From: Pseudomonas extremorientalis
Lineage (GTDB): Bacteria; Pseudomonadota; Gammaproteobacteria; Pseudomonadales; Pseudomonadaceae
Length of the DNA: 64,000 bases
Assembly: GCF_001870465.1 (NCBI RefSeq)
Contig: NZ_MDGK01000047.1
Location: 124,001-188,000, forward strand
Direction of reading: 5' to 3'
Part shown: positions 32,551 to 44,128 of the stretch, one piece after another
How the letters are laid out: every line of letters begins with the position of its first letter
Numbering within the stretch: the first letter of the stretch is position 1
Program-made: the position numbers and the translations under genes
The notes under the pieces: generated by a model
Database searches by the model: none
The model's input: only the letters and a program-made list of their open reading frames with translations
Told to the model about the DNA's origin: nothing

Positions 32551-32580
32551 TTGAGACTTCATCCGCCGTAGGTTTATATT
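32551..32580 (+). promoter_or_regulatory. Candidate sigma-70 promoter of the dgo operon
   Basis: TTGAGA and TATATT are 18 bp apart, ending 31 bp before the dgoK start, in a markedly A+T-rich gap. Predicted by eye only. Confidence 0.4.
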
Positions 32581-32611
32581 CGCTGCATCCGCTCAGAACG
32601 CAGGTGAAGCG

Positions 32612-33571
32612 ATGCAGGCGCAATTGATCGCGCTCGATTGGGGTACCAGTTCCCTTCGTGCTTATAAACTCGGCCCCGCCGGCGCAGTGCTGGAACAGCG
32701 CTCGCTGGCGTGGGGCATCATGCATTTGCCCAATGAACCCCGGGACATTGCTGGCGTGCGTTGCAGCGATGGCTTCGAGTTGGCGTTCGATGCGGCGTGT
32801 GGTGACTGGCTCGACGCCGAGCCCGGTTTGCCAGTGATTGCCTGCGGCATGGTCGGCAGTGCCCAGGGCTGGAGCGAAGCGGCTTATCGCAACACCCCTG
32901 TCGATGTCGCCAGCCTTGGCCAGGCGCTGCATAAGGTGCGCAGCCTGCGTGGCGTGGATGTGCATATCGTGCCGGGCGTGATCGAGCAGATCGGCTTGCC
33001 CAACGTGATGCGCGGCGAAGAAACCCAAGTGCTGGGCGTGCTTCAAGGGCTGGGCACCGATGGGTTGATCGGCCTGCCCGGCAGCCATTCCAAGTGGGTC
33101 GAGGTGGTCGATGGCTGCATCACTCACTTCGACACCTTCATGACCGGCGAGCTGTTTGCGGTGTTGAGCAAGCACAGCATCCTCGGGCGTACCCAACAAC
33201 AATCCGCACAATTCCAGGCTGACGCCTTTGACCGCGGCGTGCAGGTGGCGCTGTCCAAAGACGGCGAGCGCGGCGTGCTGTCGACGCTTTTCAGTGCGCG
33301 CACCCTGGGCCTCACCGCCGAACTCACTGCCGAGCAGCAGCCCGATTACCTCTCCGGCTTGCTCATCGGCCATGAACTCGCCGGCCTGCCCGGCAGTGCC
33401 CGGCACAAGCCGATCATCCTGGTCGGCGCCGCGCCCCTCTGCGCCCGCTATCAACGCGCCCTCGCCCTCTGCGGCTTCGCCCACGTCAGCCTGGCGCAGG
33501 AAGCCACCGAGCGCGGGCTGTGGCAATTGGCGGTGGCATCCGGGCTCACTCAACCTGTACTGGAGGCCTGA
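32612..33571 (+). CDS. dgoK: 2-dehydro-3-deoxygalactonokinase
   Basis: Phosphorylates 2-dehydro-3-deoxygalactonate in the De Ley-Doudoroff pathway. 319 residues. The N-terminal phosphate-binding motif is LDWGTSSLRAYKLG and further family segments are GMVGSAQGW and GLPGSHSKW. First gene of dgoK-A-D-T; the next gene starts one base after its stop. Confidence 0.94.
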   Translation: MQAQLIALDWGTSSLRAYKLGPAGAVLEQRSLAWGIMHLPNEPRDIAGVRCSDGFELAFDAACGDWLDAEPGLPVIACGMVGSAQGWSEAAYRNTPVDVASLGQALHKVRSLRGVDVHIVPGVIEQIGLPNVMRGEETQVLGVLQGLGTDGLIGLPGSHSKWVEVVDGCITHFDTFMTGELFAVLSKHSILGRTQQQSAQFQADAFDRGVQVALSKDGERGVLSTLFSARTLGLTAELTAEQQPDYLSGLLIGHELAGLPGSARHKPIILVGAAPLCARYQRALALCGFAHVSLAQEATERGLWQLAVASGLTQPVLEA

Positions 33572-33572
33572 C

Positions 33573-34193
33573 ATGCTCAAGCACGCACTCGCACAAAACG
33601 GTTTGATCGCGATTCTGCGCGGCATCCGCCCGGACGAAGCCCAGGCCGTCGGCCAGGTGTTGTACGAGGCCGGGTTTCGTGTGATCGAAGTCCCGCTGAA
33701 TTCGCCCGATCCTTACACCAGCATCCGCACCCTGCGCGGCAGCCTGCCCGCCGATTGCCTGATCGGCGCCGGCACGGTGTTGCTGCCTGAGCAGGTCGAG
33801 CAGGTGAAGGCGGCCGGTGGTCAGGTGATCGTGATGCCCCACAGCGATGCCAAGGTGCTGCGAGCGGCGAAAGCCGCAGGCCTGTTCCTGTCGCCAGGTG
33901 TGGCGACACCGACCGAAGCTTTCGCCGCCCTGGCCGAAGGTGCTGACGTGCTGAAGCTGTTCCCCGCCGAGCAGATGGGCCCGGCGGTGATCAAGGCGTG
34001 GCTGGCGGTACTGCCGGCAGGCACCTTGCTGCTGCCGGTCGGCGGCATTACCCCGGACAACATGCAGGTGTTTGTCGATGCCGGCGCCAAAGGGTTCGGG
34101 CTGGGTTCCGGGTTGTTCAAACCGGGTATGACAGTGGATCAGGTAGCGAGCCGTGCCCAGGCTTATGTCGCCGCCTGGAAAGTCCTGAGCTGA
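33573..34193 (+). CDS. dgoA: 2-dehydro-3-deoxy-6-phosphogalactonate aldolase
   Basis: Splits KDPGal into pyruvate and glyceraldehyde 3-phosphate. 206 residues from MLKHALAQNGLIAILRG. The class I aldolase Glu appears in VIEVPLNSPDP and the Schiff-base Lys in ADVLKLFPAEQMG. A longer in-frame opening upstream overlaps dgoK and is rejected. Separate from dgoD, unlike the fused E. coli annotation of old. Confidence 0.95.
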   Translation: MLKHALAQNGLIAILRGIRPDEAQAVGQVLYEAGFRVIEVPLNSPDPYTSIRTLRGSLPADCLIGAGTVLLPEQVEQVKAAGGQVIVMPHSDAKVLRAAKAAGLFLSPGVATPTEAFAALAEGADVLKLFPAEQMGPAVIKAWLAVLPAGTLLLPVGGITPDNMQVFVDAGAKGFGLGSGLFKPGMTVDQVASRAQAYVAAWKVLS

Positions 34194-34241
34194 CATCAAG
34201 TTCCGCGCCCCTGGCGCTGCATCTAATAAGAGAGACAAGAG

Positions 34242-35390
34242 ATGAAAATCACCAAACTGACGACCTTTATCGTCCCGCCGCGCTGGTGCTTCCTCAAGGT
34301 CGAGACCGACCAGGGCGTGACCGGCTGGGGTGAGCCCGTGGTCGAAGGCCGCGCCCATACCGTGGCGGCAGCGGTCGAAGAACTGTCCGACTACCTGATC
34401 GGCAAAGACCCGCGCAACATCGAAGACATCTGGACCGTGCTCTATCGCGGCGGCTTCTATCGCGGCGGCGCGGTGCACATGAGCGCCCTCGCCGGTATCG
34501 ACCAGGCGCTGTGGGACATCAAGGGCAAGGCCCTCGGCGTGTCCGTCAGCGACTTGCTCGGCGGCCAGGTGCGCGACAAGATCCGCGTGTACTCGTGGAT
34601 CGGTGGTGACCGCCCAGCCGACACCGCACGCGCTGCCAAAGAGGCGGTGGCTCGAGGCTTCACCGCGGTGAAGATGAATGGCACCGAAGAACTGCAATTC
34701 GTCGACAGCTTCGAAAAGGTCGACCTGGCCCTGGCAAACGTCGCCGCTGTGCGTGATGCGGTCGGCCCCAACGTCGGCATCGGCGTCGACTTCCATGGCC
34801 GTGTGCACAAGCCCATGGCCAAGGTGCTGATGAAGGAGCTGGATCCGTACAAGCTGATGTTTATCGAAGAGCCGGTGCTCAGCGAAAACTACGAAGCGCT
34901 CAAGGAGCTTGCGCCGCTGACCAGCACCCCGATTGCCCTGGGCGAGCGCCTGTTCTCGCGCTGGGACTTCAAGCGTGTGCTCAGCGAAGGCTATGTCGAC
35001 ATCATCCAGCCCGATGCTTCCCACGCGGGTGGCATCACCGAAACCCGCAAGATCGCCAACATGGCCGAGGCCTATGACGTGGCCCTGGCACTGCACTGCC
35101 CGCTGGGGCCGATTGCCCTGGCGGCGTGTTTGCAACTGGATGCGGTCTGCTACAACGCGTTTATCCAGGAGCAAAGCCTGGGCATTCACTACAACGAGAG
35201 CAACGACCTGCTCGACTATGTGCGCGACCCCGGTGTGTTCGACTATGACCAGGGCTTCGTGAAGATCCCCAACGGGCCGGGGCTGGGCATCGAGATCAAT
35301 GAGGAATACGTGATCGAGCGCGCGGCCATCGGCCACCGCTGGCGCAACCCGATCTGGCGGCATGCCGACGGCAGCTTCGCCGAGTGGTAA
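34242..35390 (+). CDS. dgoD: D-galactonate dehydratase
   Basis: Enolase-superfamily enzyme dehydrating D-galactonate to 2-dehydro-3-deoxygalactonate. 382 residues, starting [20 protein letters not shown]. Mg-binding acids are seen in [11 protein letters not shown] and FIEEPVLSE with further residues in [12 protein letters not shown] and [26 protein letters not shown] lies before the start. Third gene of the dgo operon. Confidence 0.95.
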   Translation: MKITKLTTFIVPPRWCFLKVETDQGVTGWGEPVVEGRAHTVAAAVEELSDYLIGKDPRNIEDIWTVLYRGGFYRGGAVHMSALAGIDQALWDIKGKALGVSVSDLLGGQVRDKIRVYSWIGGDRPADTARAAKEAVARGFTAVKMNGTEELQFVDSFEKVDLALANVAAVRDAVGPNVGIGVDFHGRVHKPMAKVLMKELDPYKLMFIEEPVLSENYEALKELAPLTSTPIALGERLFSRWDFKRVLSEGYVDIIQPDASHAGGITETRKIANMAEAYDVALALHCPLGPIALAACLQLDAVCYNAFIQEQSLGIHYNESNDLLDYVRDPGVFDYDQGFVKIPNGPGLGIEINEEYVIERAAIGHRWRNPIWRHADGSFAEW

Positions 35391-35396
35391 GCACCC

Positions 35397-35424
35397 TGTA
35401 GGAGCCGGGATGCCGGCTCCTGCA
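35397..35424. repeat. Short TGTAGGAGCCGG palindrome
   Basis: TGTAGGAGCCGG-GATG-CCGGCTCCTGCA forms a stable hairpin between dgoD and dgoT. It belongs to the same GTAGGAGC family as copies at 48894 and 57392. It may stabilise the upstream mRNA or reduce read-through. Confidence 0.75.
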
Positions 35425-35457
35425 AGCCCTCAATAAACATAAGAAGAGGCAACCCCC

Positions 35458-36768
35458 ATGCACCCTGAATCCTTCACCGGGCAGGCGTCTTTAGTCACGC
35501 CTACCAAAAAGCGTTTTTTCATCATGGTGCTGCTGTTCATCACCGTGGTGATCAATTACCTCGACCGCAGCAACCTGTCGATTGCCGCCCCGGCGCTGAC
35601 CAGCGAACTGGGCATCGACCCGGTTCAGGTCGGGCTGATTTTCTCCGCGTTCGGCTGGACCTACGCAGCCATGCAGATCCCTGGCGGCTGGCTGGTGGAC
35701 CGCGTGCCGCCGCGCATTCTCTATACCGCCGCGCTGATCTTGTGGTCCATCGCCACCGTGATGCTCGGCTTCGCTGCCAGCTTTATCGCGTTGTTCGTGC
35801 TGCGCATGGCGGTGGGTGCCCTGGAAGCCCCGGCGTATCCGATCAACAGCCGCGTGGTCACCACCTGGTTTCCCGAGCGCGAACGCGCCACGGCGATTGG
35901 CTTCTACACCTCCGGGCAGTTTGTCGGGCTGGCATTCCTCACGCCGGTACTGGCCTGGCTGCAACACGCCTTCGGCTGGCACATGGTGTTTGTCGTCACC
36001 GGTGGCGTTGGCATCCTGTGGGGGATCATCTGGTACGCGGTGTATCGCGAGCCGAAGGATTTCAAAGGCGCCAACGCCGCTGAAATCGAGCTGATCCGCG
36101 AAGGCGGCGGCCTGGTGGACATGCAGGAAAAAACCGCCAAGGCCCCGTTCAGTTGGGTCGACCTGGGGATCGTGCTGAGCAAGCGCAAACTCTGGGGCAT
36201 CTACCTGGGGCAGTTCTGCCTGAATTCCACGCTGTGGTTTTTCCTGACGTGGTTCCCCACCTACCTGGTGAAATATCGCGGGATGGACTTCATCAAGTCC
36301 GGCCTGCTGGCATCGTTGCCGTTCCTGGCGGCGTTTGTCGGCGTGCTGTGTTCCGGGATCTTTTCCGACTGGCTTATTCGTCGCGGCGCGTCGGTGGGGG
36401 TTGCGCGCAAGTTGCCGATCATTGGCGGGCTGCTGATTTCCACGGCGATCATCGGCGCCAACTATGTGGACTCGACGGCCTGGGTGATTGCGTTCCTGGC
36501 GGTGGCGTTCTTTGGCAATGGCCTGGCGTCGATTACCTGGTCGCTGGTGTCGACCCTGGCACCGGCGCGCCTGTTGGGGCTGACCGGTGGGGTGTTCAAC
36601 TTCATCGGCAACCTGTCGGCGATTGCCACACCGATTGTGATCGGCTTTTTGGCCAGCGGTGATTCGTTTGCGCCGGCGATTACCTACATCGCGGTGCTTG
36701 CCCTGCTCGGGGCGCTTTCCTACGTGTTGCTGGTGGGTAAAGTCGAGCGCATCCAGCTGAATGAATAG
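35458..36768 (+). CDS. dgoT: MFS D-galactonate transporter
   Basis: Anion:cation symporter-family permease of 436 residues with about 12 hydrophobic helices, starting after the cytoplasmic segment VTPTKKRFFIMVLLFITVV. The family motif INYLDRSNLSIAAPAL is clear, as is GWTYAAMQIPGGWLVDRVPPR. GAGGCAA precedes the start. Placement after dgoK-A-D supports D-galactonate as the substrate. Confidence 0.9.
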   Translation: MHPESFTGQASLVTPTKKRFFIMVLLFITVVINYLDRSNLSIAAPALTSELGIDPVQVGLIFSAFGWTYAAMQIPGGWLVDRVPPRILYTAALILWSIATVMLGFAASFIALFVLRMAVGALEAPAYPINSRVVTTWFPERERATAIGFYTSGQFVGLAFLTPVLAWLQHAFGWHMVFVVTGGVGILWGIIWYAVYREPKDFKGANAAEIELIREGGGLVDMQEKTAKAPFSWVDLGIVLSKRKLWGIYLGQFCLNSTLWFFLTWFPTYLVKYRGMDFIKSGLLASLPFLAAFVGVLCSGIFSDWLIRRGASVGVARKLPIIGGLLISTAIIGANYVDSTAWVIAFLAVAFFGNGLASITWSLVSTLAPARLLGLTGGVFNFIGNLSAIATPIVIGFLASGDSFAPAITYIAVLALLGALSYVLLVGKVERIQLNE

Positions 36769-36808
36769 CCTGCGGTGAAAGCGCTCGCCACAATATTATC
36801 GTTGGGGC

Positions 36809-37249
36809 CTAGTTGAGCACGCCGTCGAGGATCTCGTAGACGATGCCCGTGCCCACCGCAATCAACACCACATCCGGCCCCGAACGGCGCCACTCATAAC
36901 CCGGGTACACCGGCAGGCGCGCCAGGGCACGGTTGTCGAGGCGTTCGCCGTAGTAACCACGGGGCAACGGCTGGCCACGTACCAGGCGCACGTTGGGGGG
37001 TGGCGGTGCGCCTCGGGCGAACTGGCCGTGGTTGTCATGGATGATCTGGCGTACCGGGCCGAAGTCCTGGGGCGGGCCGCCGCGGCGGTTGTCCTGCGGG
37101 CCGCGATGGTCGTCGCCATGTTGTTCGTGCTGGCCTTGCGGGCCGCCATGGTCGGGGCCGCCTTGGTCATAAGGCGCGGCTTGCACCAGCGCGCTGGCGC
37201 CAAGCACCAGCACGCCTAGGCTTGCGATCACGGATCTGGGCATTTTCAT
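36809..37249 (-). CDS. CigR/RcnB-like exported protein
   Basis: 146 residues with signal peptide MKMPRSVIASLGVLVLGASA. A low-complexity Gly/His/Gln/Asp-rich stretch (about 25-70) precedes a C-terminal RcnB-type region (RGQPLPRGYYGERL, YPGYEWRRSGPDVVLIAVGTGIV). AGGAAGA lies upstream. The His-rich part could bind metal; relatives include Salmonella CigR and E. coli RcnB. Role here unknown. Its 3' end converges with dgoT. Confidence 0.8.
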   Translation of the reverse strand: MKMPRSVIASLGVLVLGASALVQAAPYDQGGPDHGGPQGQHEQHGDDHRGPQDNRRGGPPQDFGPVRQIIHDNHGQFARGAPPPPNVRLVRGQPLPRGYYGERLDNRALARLPVYPGYEWRRSGPDVVLIAVGTGIVYEILDGVLN

Positions 37250-37270
37250 CGGGTCTTCCTCAGGGCACAC

Positions 37271-37309
37271 AAACAAAAAAGGGACCTCGAACGAGGTTCG
37301 AAATCCCTT
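37271..37309 (-). terminator. Intrinsic terminator of trpBA
   Basis: On the minus strand AAGGGA / TCCCTT arms enclose an inner CCTCG-TT-CGAGG hairpin and a T-run (TTTTTTG) follows. It lies between trpA and the CigR-like gene. Confidence 0.75.
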
Positions 37310-37385
37310 GGTCTTGCTGTTTAGGCCGTGCCCGAGCAGGTTGATTCCTCTGTATCAGGAACTTTACCTACCGCTTACGGGGGCC

Positions 37386-38194
37386 TTACTTACGGGCGTT
37401 ACGCACGCCTTCCGACAGCGCCGCACACAGGCTCAACACGCCGTCGATGGCTTGCTGGTCGTTCTTGGCATTGGCGATGTGATCGATCAGCGCCGAACCC
37501 ACCACCACACCGTCGGCCAGGCGGGCGATGGCCGCCGCTTGTTCCGGTGTGCGGATACCAAAGCCGATGCTGATCGGCAGGTCGGTGTGGCGGCGCAGAC
37601 GGGTCACGGCTTCTTCGACGTGTTCCAGGGTCGCCGCACCGGCACCGGTCACGCCGGCGACCGAAACGTAATACACGAAGCCGGAGCTGCCGTTGAGCAC
37701 GGTAGGCAGGCGTACGTCGTCGGTGGTCGGTGTGGTCAGGCGGATAAAGTCGATGCCTGCGGCCTGGGCCGGGTCGCACAGCTCGCCGTTATGCTCGGGC
37801 GGCATGTCGACCACGATCAGGCCGTCGACCCCGGCTTCCTTGGCGTCGGCGATGAACTTCGGCACGCCGTATTTGTGGATCGGGTTGAAGTAGCCCATCA
37901 ACACCAGCGGCGTGTCGTTGTTGTCCTGGCGGAACTCGCTGACCATCTGCAGGGTTTTCACCAGGTTCTGTCTGGCATTCAACGCACGGATGTTGGCCAG
38001 CTGAATGGCCGGGCCGTCCGCCATCGGATCGGTGAAGGGCATGCCCAGCTCGATCACATCGGCACCGGCGGCCGGAAGGCCTTTGAGGATCGCCAGGGAG
38101 GTGTCATAGCCAGGGTCGCCAGCGGTGACGAAGGTTACCAGGGCGGCACGGTTCTGTTCTTTCAGCTGGGCGAAGCGGGTGTGCAGGCGGCTCA

Positions 38195-38195
<1 letters not shown>
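37386..38195 (-). CDS. trpA: Tryptophan synthase alpha chain
   Basis: Releases indole from indole-3-glycerol phosphate. 269 residues with catalytic Glu in [15 protein letters not shown] and Asp in [12 protein letters not shown]. Its start overlaps the trpB stop by one base (TGATG), indicating tight coupling. Confidence 0.98.
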
Positions 38196-40424
<2,229 letters not shown>

Positions 40425-40428
<4 letters not shown>

Positions 40429-40751
40429 TCACCGCGCTTGCACAGCAGGTAGGCGGCCAGCAGGCCCAGTGCGCCTACGGCAACACCGGCTGTGGTCCAT
40501 GGGTGTTCTTGTGCGTAGTCCCGGGTTGCGACACCGGTTTCGCGAATTTTGACTTTGCTTTCTTCGTAGGCATCGCTGATCAGGTGGCGGGAGTGCTTGA
40601 GGGCATTCTCGGCATTGCTTTTCAGGGCCTTCAAGGTTTTGCGCGATTCGTCAGACGCATCGTCCTTGAGGCTTTCCAGAGACTTGAGCAGGCTCGAAAT
40701 CTCGGCTTCCATGCTTTCCAGCGACGCTTTGCGTAAAGAAGTGTTGGCCAT
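40425..40751 (-). CDS. DUF883 (ElaB/YqjD-like) inner-membrane protein
   Basis: 108 residues: a long charged helical segment (about 1-80) and a C-terminal transmembrane helix ([19 protein letters not shown]) ending CKRGD. In E. coli, ElaB and YqjD tie ribosomes to the inner membrane in stationary phase; the same for this one is inference. Convergent with trpI. Confidence 0.88.
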
Positions 40752-40907
40752 GTGGACTCTCCTGAAGTGATTGAGTGGCGTGTGTAGATACCGACTGCGG
40801 CCGTTTCAGAAAGTGCAGTTAATCTGAACTTTCAGGTAGGAACGGTCGCCAGAAGCAGTACGAACATTGACTGCTACGCTTGCTTAACGACCCTTAGGAG
40901 AACTGCC

Positions 40908-41123
40908 ATGAGTGATCATCACACCTACAAGAAAGTCGAATTGGTTGGCTCGTCGACCACCAGCATCGAAGACGCGATCAACAATGCCATTGCTGAAGCC
41001 AACAAGAGCATCAAGCATCTCGAGTGGTTTGAAGTGACTGAAACACGTGGCCATATCGAGAATGGCAAGGTTGCGCACTATCAGGTCACCCTCAAGGTAG
41101 GGTTCCGAATTGCCAGTAGTTGA
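40908..41123 (+). CDS. Dodecin flavin-storage protein
   Basis: 71 residues forming the small dodecameric flavin (or CoA) binder. Typical segments are [19 protein letters not shown] and [18 protein letters not shown] with the flavin-stacking Trp. TTAGGAG lies upstream. Likely protects or stores riboflavin or FMN. Confidence 0.94.
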   Translation: MSDHHTYKKVELVGSSTTSIEDAINNAIAEANKSIKHLEWFEVTETRGHIENGKVAHYQVTLKVGFRIASS

Positions 41124-41238
41124 TCGCAGCGGTTGAACTTGCTGACTGGCCGATTGCCATAACCTGCGCTACAACCAATGGGTGCCGATGCCGCAAGCGT
41201 CGGCACGCTCTTTTTGATCAGCGCAAGGAAAGTAACGG

Positions 41239-41466
41239 ATGAAGAAGTTCCTGTTAGCGGTAGGTTTGTTGAGCATTGCAGGCACAGCCCTGGCGGCGGG
41301 CAAGCCTTGTGAAGAGCTGAAAAGCGAGATTGCGGCGAAAATCGACGCCAAGGGCGCTTCGGGTTATTCGTTGGAAGTTGTGGATAAAGGCGCTGCAGCC
41401 GATGGCTACACGGTAGTCGGCAGCTGCGAAGCCGGTACCAAGGAAATCGCCTACAAGCGCGGTTAA
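41239..41466 (+). CDS. DUF1161 small exported protein, copy 1
   Basis: 75 residues with a signal peptide cleaved near ALAAG. The mature part GKPCEELKSEIAAKIDAKG ... VVGSCEAGTKEIAYKRG contains two Cys likely to form a disulfide. AAGGAAAG precedes the start. Paralogous to the gene at 43325. Function unknown. Confidence 0.88.
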   Translation: MKKFLLAVGLLSIAGTALAAGKPCEELKSEIAAKIDAKGASGYSLEVVDKGAAADGYTVVGSCEAGTKEIAYKRG

Positions 41467-41483
41467 TCCCGTGTTGCAGACGT

Positions 41484-41515
41484 AAAAAACCGACGCGAGT
41501 GCGTCGGTTTTTTTT
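41484..41515 (+). terminator. Intrinsic terminator after DUF1161 copy 1
   Basis: ACCGACGC-GAGT-GCGTCGGT hairpin flanked by an A-run and an eight-base T-run; symmetric enough to act for the convergent monooxygenase gene too. Confidence 0.9.
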
Positions 41516-41527
41516 CGCCTGAGGGTT

Positions 41528-42529
41528 TTAGCCCTTCATCACTTGCGCCAGCAGTTCGTAGGAATGAATCCGATCGGCGTGCTCGTACAGGTCGCAGGTA
41601 AAGATCAGCTCATCGGCGCCGGTTTGTTCGATCAGCACCTCCAGCTTGGCGCGGATCTTTGCCGGGCTACCGACCATGGCCAGGCCGAGGAAGCTGCCGA
41701 CCGCGTCTTTTTCATGGGGCAGCCACAGGCCGTCCATGGTTTTCACCGGTGGGCGCTGCACCAGGCTTTGCCCGCGCATCAGCGCGAGGATGCGCTGGTA
41801 GACCGAGGTGGCGAGGTATTCAGCCTGTTCATCCGTATCTGCAGCGACCAGCGGAATGCCAAGCATCACGTAAGGCTTGTCCAGCACGGCCGAAGGCTTG
41901 AAGTGATTGCGATACACGCGAATCGCCTCATGCATCAGGCGCGGTGCGAAATGCGAGGCGAAGGCGTAAGGCAGACCGCGCTCACCTGCCAATTGCGCGC
42001 TGAACAGGCTGGAGCCCAGCAGCCAGACCGGTACGTTGGTGCCGGTACCGGGGACGGCGATCACCCGTTGGTCGGGGGTGCGTGGGCCGAGGTAGGCCAT
42101 CAGCTCCGCCACATCTTCGGGGAAATCGTCGGCACTGCCGGAGCGCTCACGGCGCAGGGCGCGGGCGGTCATCTGGTCGGAGCCGGGTGCGCGGCCCAGG
42201 CCCAGGTCGATACGGCCGGGGTAGAGGCTTTCCAGGGTGCCGAACTGTTCGGCGATCACCAGCGGCGCATGGTTGGGCAGCATCACGCCGCCAGAGCCGA
42301 CGCGGATCGTCGAGGTGCCACCGGCCAGGTAACCCAGCAGCACCGAGGTGGCCGAACTGGCGATACCGTCCATATTGTGGTGTTCAGCCACCCAGAAACG
42401 GGTGTAGCCGAACTTTTCTACATGCTGGGCCAGGTCTAGGGAATTGCGCAGTGACTGCGCCGGACTGCCGTTGGCGCGCACGGGCACCAGGTCGAGGGTC
42501 GAGAACTTTACGTCGGACAGCGATTTCAT
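41528..42529 (-). CDS. LLM-class (luciferase-like) flavin-dependent oxidoreductase
   Basis: 333 residues from [19 protein letters not shown]. Bacterial-luciferase-like TIM barrel seen in [40 protein letters not shown] and [13 protein letters not shown]. Likely uses FMNH2 or F420-type cofactor; substrate unknown. The upstream in-frame extension of 22 codons is arginine-rich and not family-like. Confidence 0.9.
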   Translation of the reverse strand: MKSLSDVKFSTLDLVPVRANGSPAQSLRNSLDLAQHVEKFGYTRFWVAEHHNMDGIASSATSVLLGYLAGGTSTIRVGSGGVMLPNHAPLVIAEQFGTLESLYPGRIDLGLGRAPGSDQMTARALRRERSGSADDFPEDVAELMAYLGPRTPDQRVIAVPGTGTNVPVWLLGSSLFSAQLAGERGLPYAFASHFAPRLMHEAIRVYRNHFKPSAVLDKPYVMLGIPLVAADTDEQAEYLATSVYQRILALMRGQSLVQRPPVKTMDGLWLPHEKDAVGSFLGLAMVGSPAKIRAKLEVLIEQTGADELIFTCDLYEHADRIHSYELLAQVMKG

Positions 42530-42747
42530 AAGCCTGCTTCTCCAAAGGGGCCGCAGGCTTTTTAGACGAACCAAAACCTGCCGCTTCATGTGCATGCTCT
42601 ATGCAATGAGGGCATATACCCGAGATTCAATAGCAGGCCAGGAAATTTCCTACTGAATCGCTAGGTTTTTCTCACAAGATGAACTTTGCCGGGCCGACTA
42701 TCCTCAGAACCCTTACTGACGCAAAACCACCGTTCGAGGAGACCGCT

Positions 42748-43179
42748 ATGAGTATCGTTAAAAAAGCATCCGCGCATTGGGAAGGTGACCTGAAGACTGG
42801 CCTGGGATCCATTTCCACGGAAACCGGCGTACTGCGTGAAGCGCCCTACGGCTTCAAGGCCCGTTTCGAGGGCGGCAAGGGCACCAACCCGGAAGAACTG
42901 ATCGGTGCGGCCCACGCCGGCTGTTTCTCCATGGCGTTTTCCATGATTCTCGGCGATGCCGGGCTCAAGGCTGACAGCATTGATACCCAGGCCGAAGTGA
43001 CTCTGGACCAGGTTGACGGTGGTTTTGCGATCACCGCTGTGCACCTGATCCTCAAGGCCAAGATTCCGGGCGCGAGCCAGGCGCAGTTCGATGAACTGAG
43101 CAAAAAAGCCAAGGAAGGATGCCCGGTGTCCAAAGTGCTGAACGCAAAAATCAGCCTGGATGCCACCTTGGTCAGCTGA
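42748..43179 (+). CDS. osmC: OsmC-family peroxiredoxin
   Basis: Thiol peroxidase for organic hydroperoxides. 143 residues from MSIVKKASAHWEGDLKTG. The two catalytic Cys lie in AAHAGCFSMAFS and EGCPVSKVL. GAGGAG stands upstream. Divergent from the monooxygenase gene. A collapsed REPIN follows its stop. Confidence 0.93.
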   Translation: MSIVKKASAHWEGDLKTGLGSISTETGVLREAPYGFKARFEGGKGTNPEELIGAAHAGCFSMAFSMILGDAGLKADSIDTQAEVTLDQVDGGFAITAVHLILKAKIPGASQAQFDELSKKAKEGCPVSKVLNAKISLDATLVS

Positions 43180-43191
43180 CACACCCCGTCC

Positions 43192-43223
43192 AATGTGGGA
43201 GGGGGCAAGCCCTCTTCCACATT
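43192..43223. repeat. Collapsed REPIN (arms joined without spacer)
   Basis: AATGTGGGAGGGGGCAAGCC followed by CTCTTCCACATT. It joins the start of the left arm to the end of the right arm of an AATGTGGGAGGGGG-type REPIN, with the middle removed, as expected from recombination between the two GGGGG runs. Confidence 0.75.
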
Positions 43224-43324
43224 TAGCCCTGCGTTAAATCAGAACTCGTGTTTTGTAAGTGTGGTCCTATTACCATGCAGCCTAGGCGCACACCCGTGCG
43301 CAATGCATTCAGGGAGCTTCACAC

Positions 43325-43564
43325 ATGAAACGTTTTGCCTTGGCGATCATCTGCGGTGTATTGGCCACATCGGCTGTGGCCGCGCCAAAAGACTGCGAAG
43401 AGCTCAGGAAGGAGATCGAGGTCAAGATCCAGGCCAACGCGGTTCCGTCCTACACTTTGGAGATTGTCAGCAAGGAAGAAGCCGACAAGCACGACAGTGC
43501 CATGGTCGTCGGCAGCTGTGAGAACGGCACCAAGGCCATTGTCTACCAGAAGAACAACGACTGA
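43325..43564 (+). CDS. DUF1161 small exported protein, copy 2
   Basis: 79 residues with signal peptide MKRFALAIICGVLATSAVAA, then PKDCEELRKEIEVKIQANA and VVGSCENGTKAIVYQ. It shares the paired-Cys framework and most conserved positions with the 41239 gene. Two kilobases separate them, with two unrelated genes between. Function unknown. Confidence 0.88.
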   Translation: MKRFALAIICGVLATSAVAAPKDCEELRKEIEVKIQANAVPSYTLEIVSKEEADKHDSAMVVGSCENGTKAIVYQKNND

Positions 43565-43987
43565 TCAGATGCAGTTGACGCTGCGTTCCTCCGCGAGCAA
43601 CTGACGCGCCGAATCGTACAACCGGATATTCGGCGTGAAGGCCAGCGAGCGTCCTTCCAGCACATAACGCTGGCCAGCCTGGAAGTGGTCATATTCCAGG
43701 GTCATGAAGCAGGTGCGATACATCATCTGGCTGAGCCCACCCAAACCGCCGCCGGCCGGGACTTCAAAGTCGAAGCGCACCATCAGTTCATGATGGCCGG
43801 GTGGCATTTGGAAGAAACGTCCGTCATCCAGGTTCTTGCCGTCCAGACGCTGCGCCATGACCAGCTTGGAACCCGGCGTCGGCGTAGTGAAATCGACCCA
43901 CGCCTGTTGCGGATCCATCGGTGGTACGGGTGTTGTCGTGCAGGCGCTGAGGAACAAAGCGGCGACGGGTAACAAGAGCTGGCGCAT
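43565..43987 (-). CDS. Hypothetical lipoprotein
   Basis: 140 residues starting MRQLLLPVAALFLSACTTT, with lipobox LSAC giving a mature Cys at about residue 16. A GTG three codons upstream is an alternative start. The mature part has no domain I recognise; it includes an MPPGHHELMVRFDFEVP strand-like segment and three further Cys. Convergent with DUF1161 copy 2 and divergent from the metallopeptidase gene. Confidence 0.75.
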   Translation of the reverse strand: MRQLLLPVAALFLSACTTTPVPPMDPQQAWVDFTTPTPGSKLVMAQRLDGKNLDDGRFFQMPPGHHELMVRFDFEVPAGGGLGGLSQMMYRTCFMTLEYDHFQAGQRYVLEGRSLAFTPNIRLYDSARQLLAEERSVNCI

Positions 43988-44128
43988 GGCAGGCACTCAA
44001 CGGGAAGATAGAATTGAGCCTGCTGCGACGGCGGCAGACTTCCTATGAGTATAAACACGTCGCGCCATGGAAAAATTCCGCCTGGGCGCGATAGTCTGGC
44101 GAGCAAATTACCCAGGAGCGGTCGGGGC

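Noticed and set aside
37285-37310. Possible tRNA T-arm (GGTTCGAAATCCC)
   Set aside because: The T-stem does not pair, the loop has an extra A and no acceptor or anticodon arm is present. It is explained by the trpBA terminator stem.
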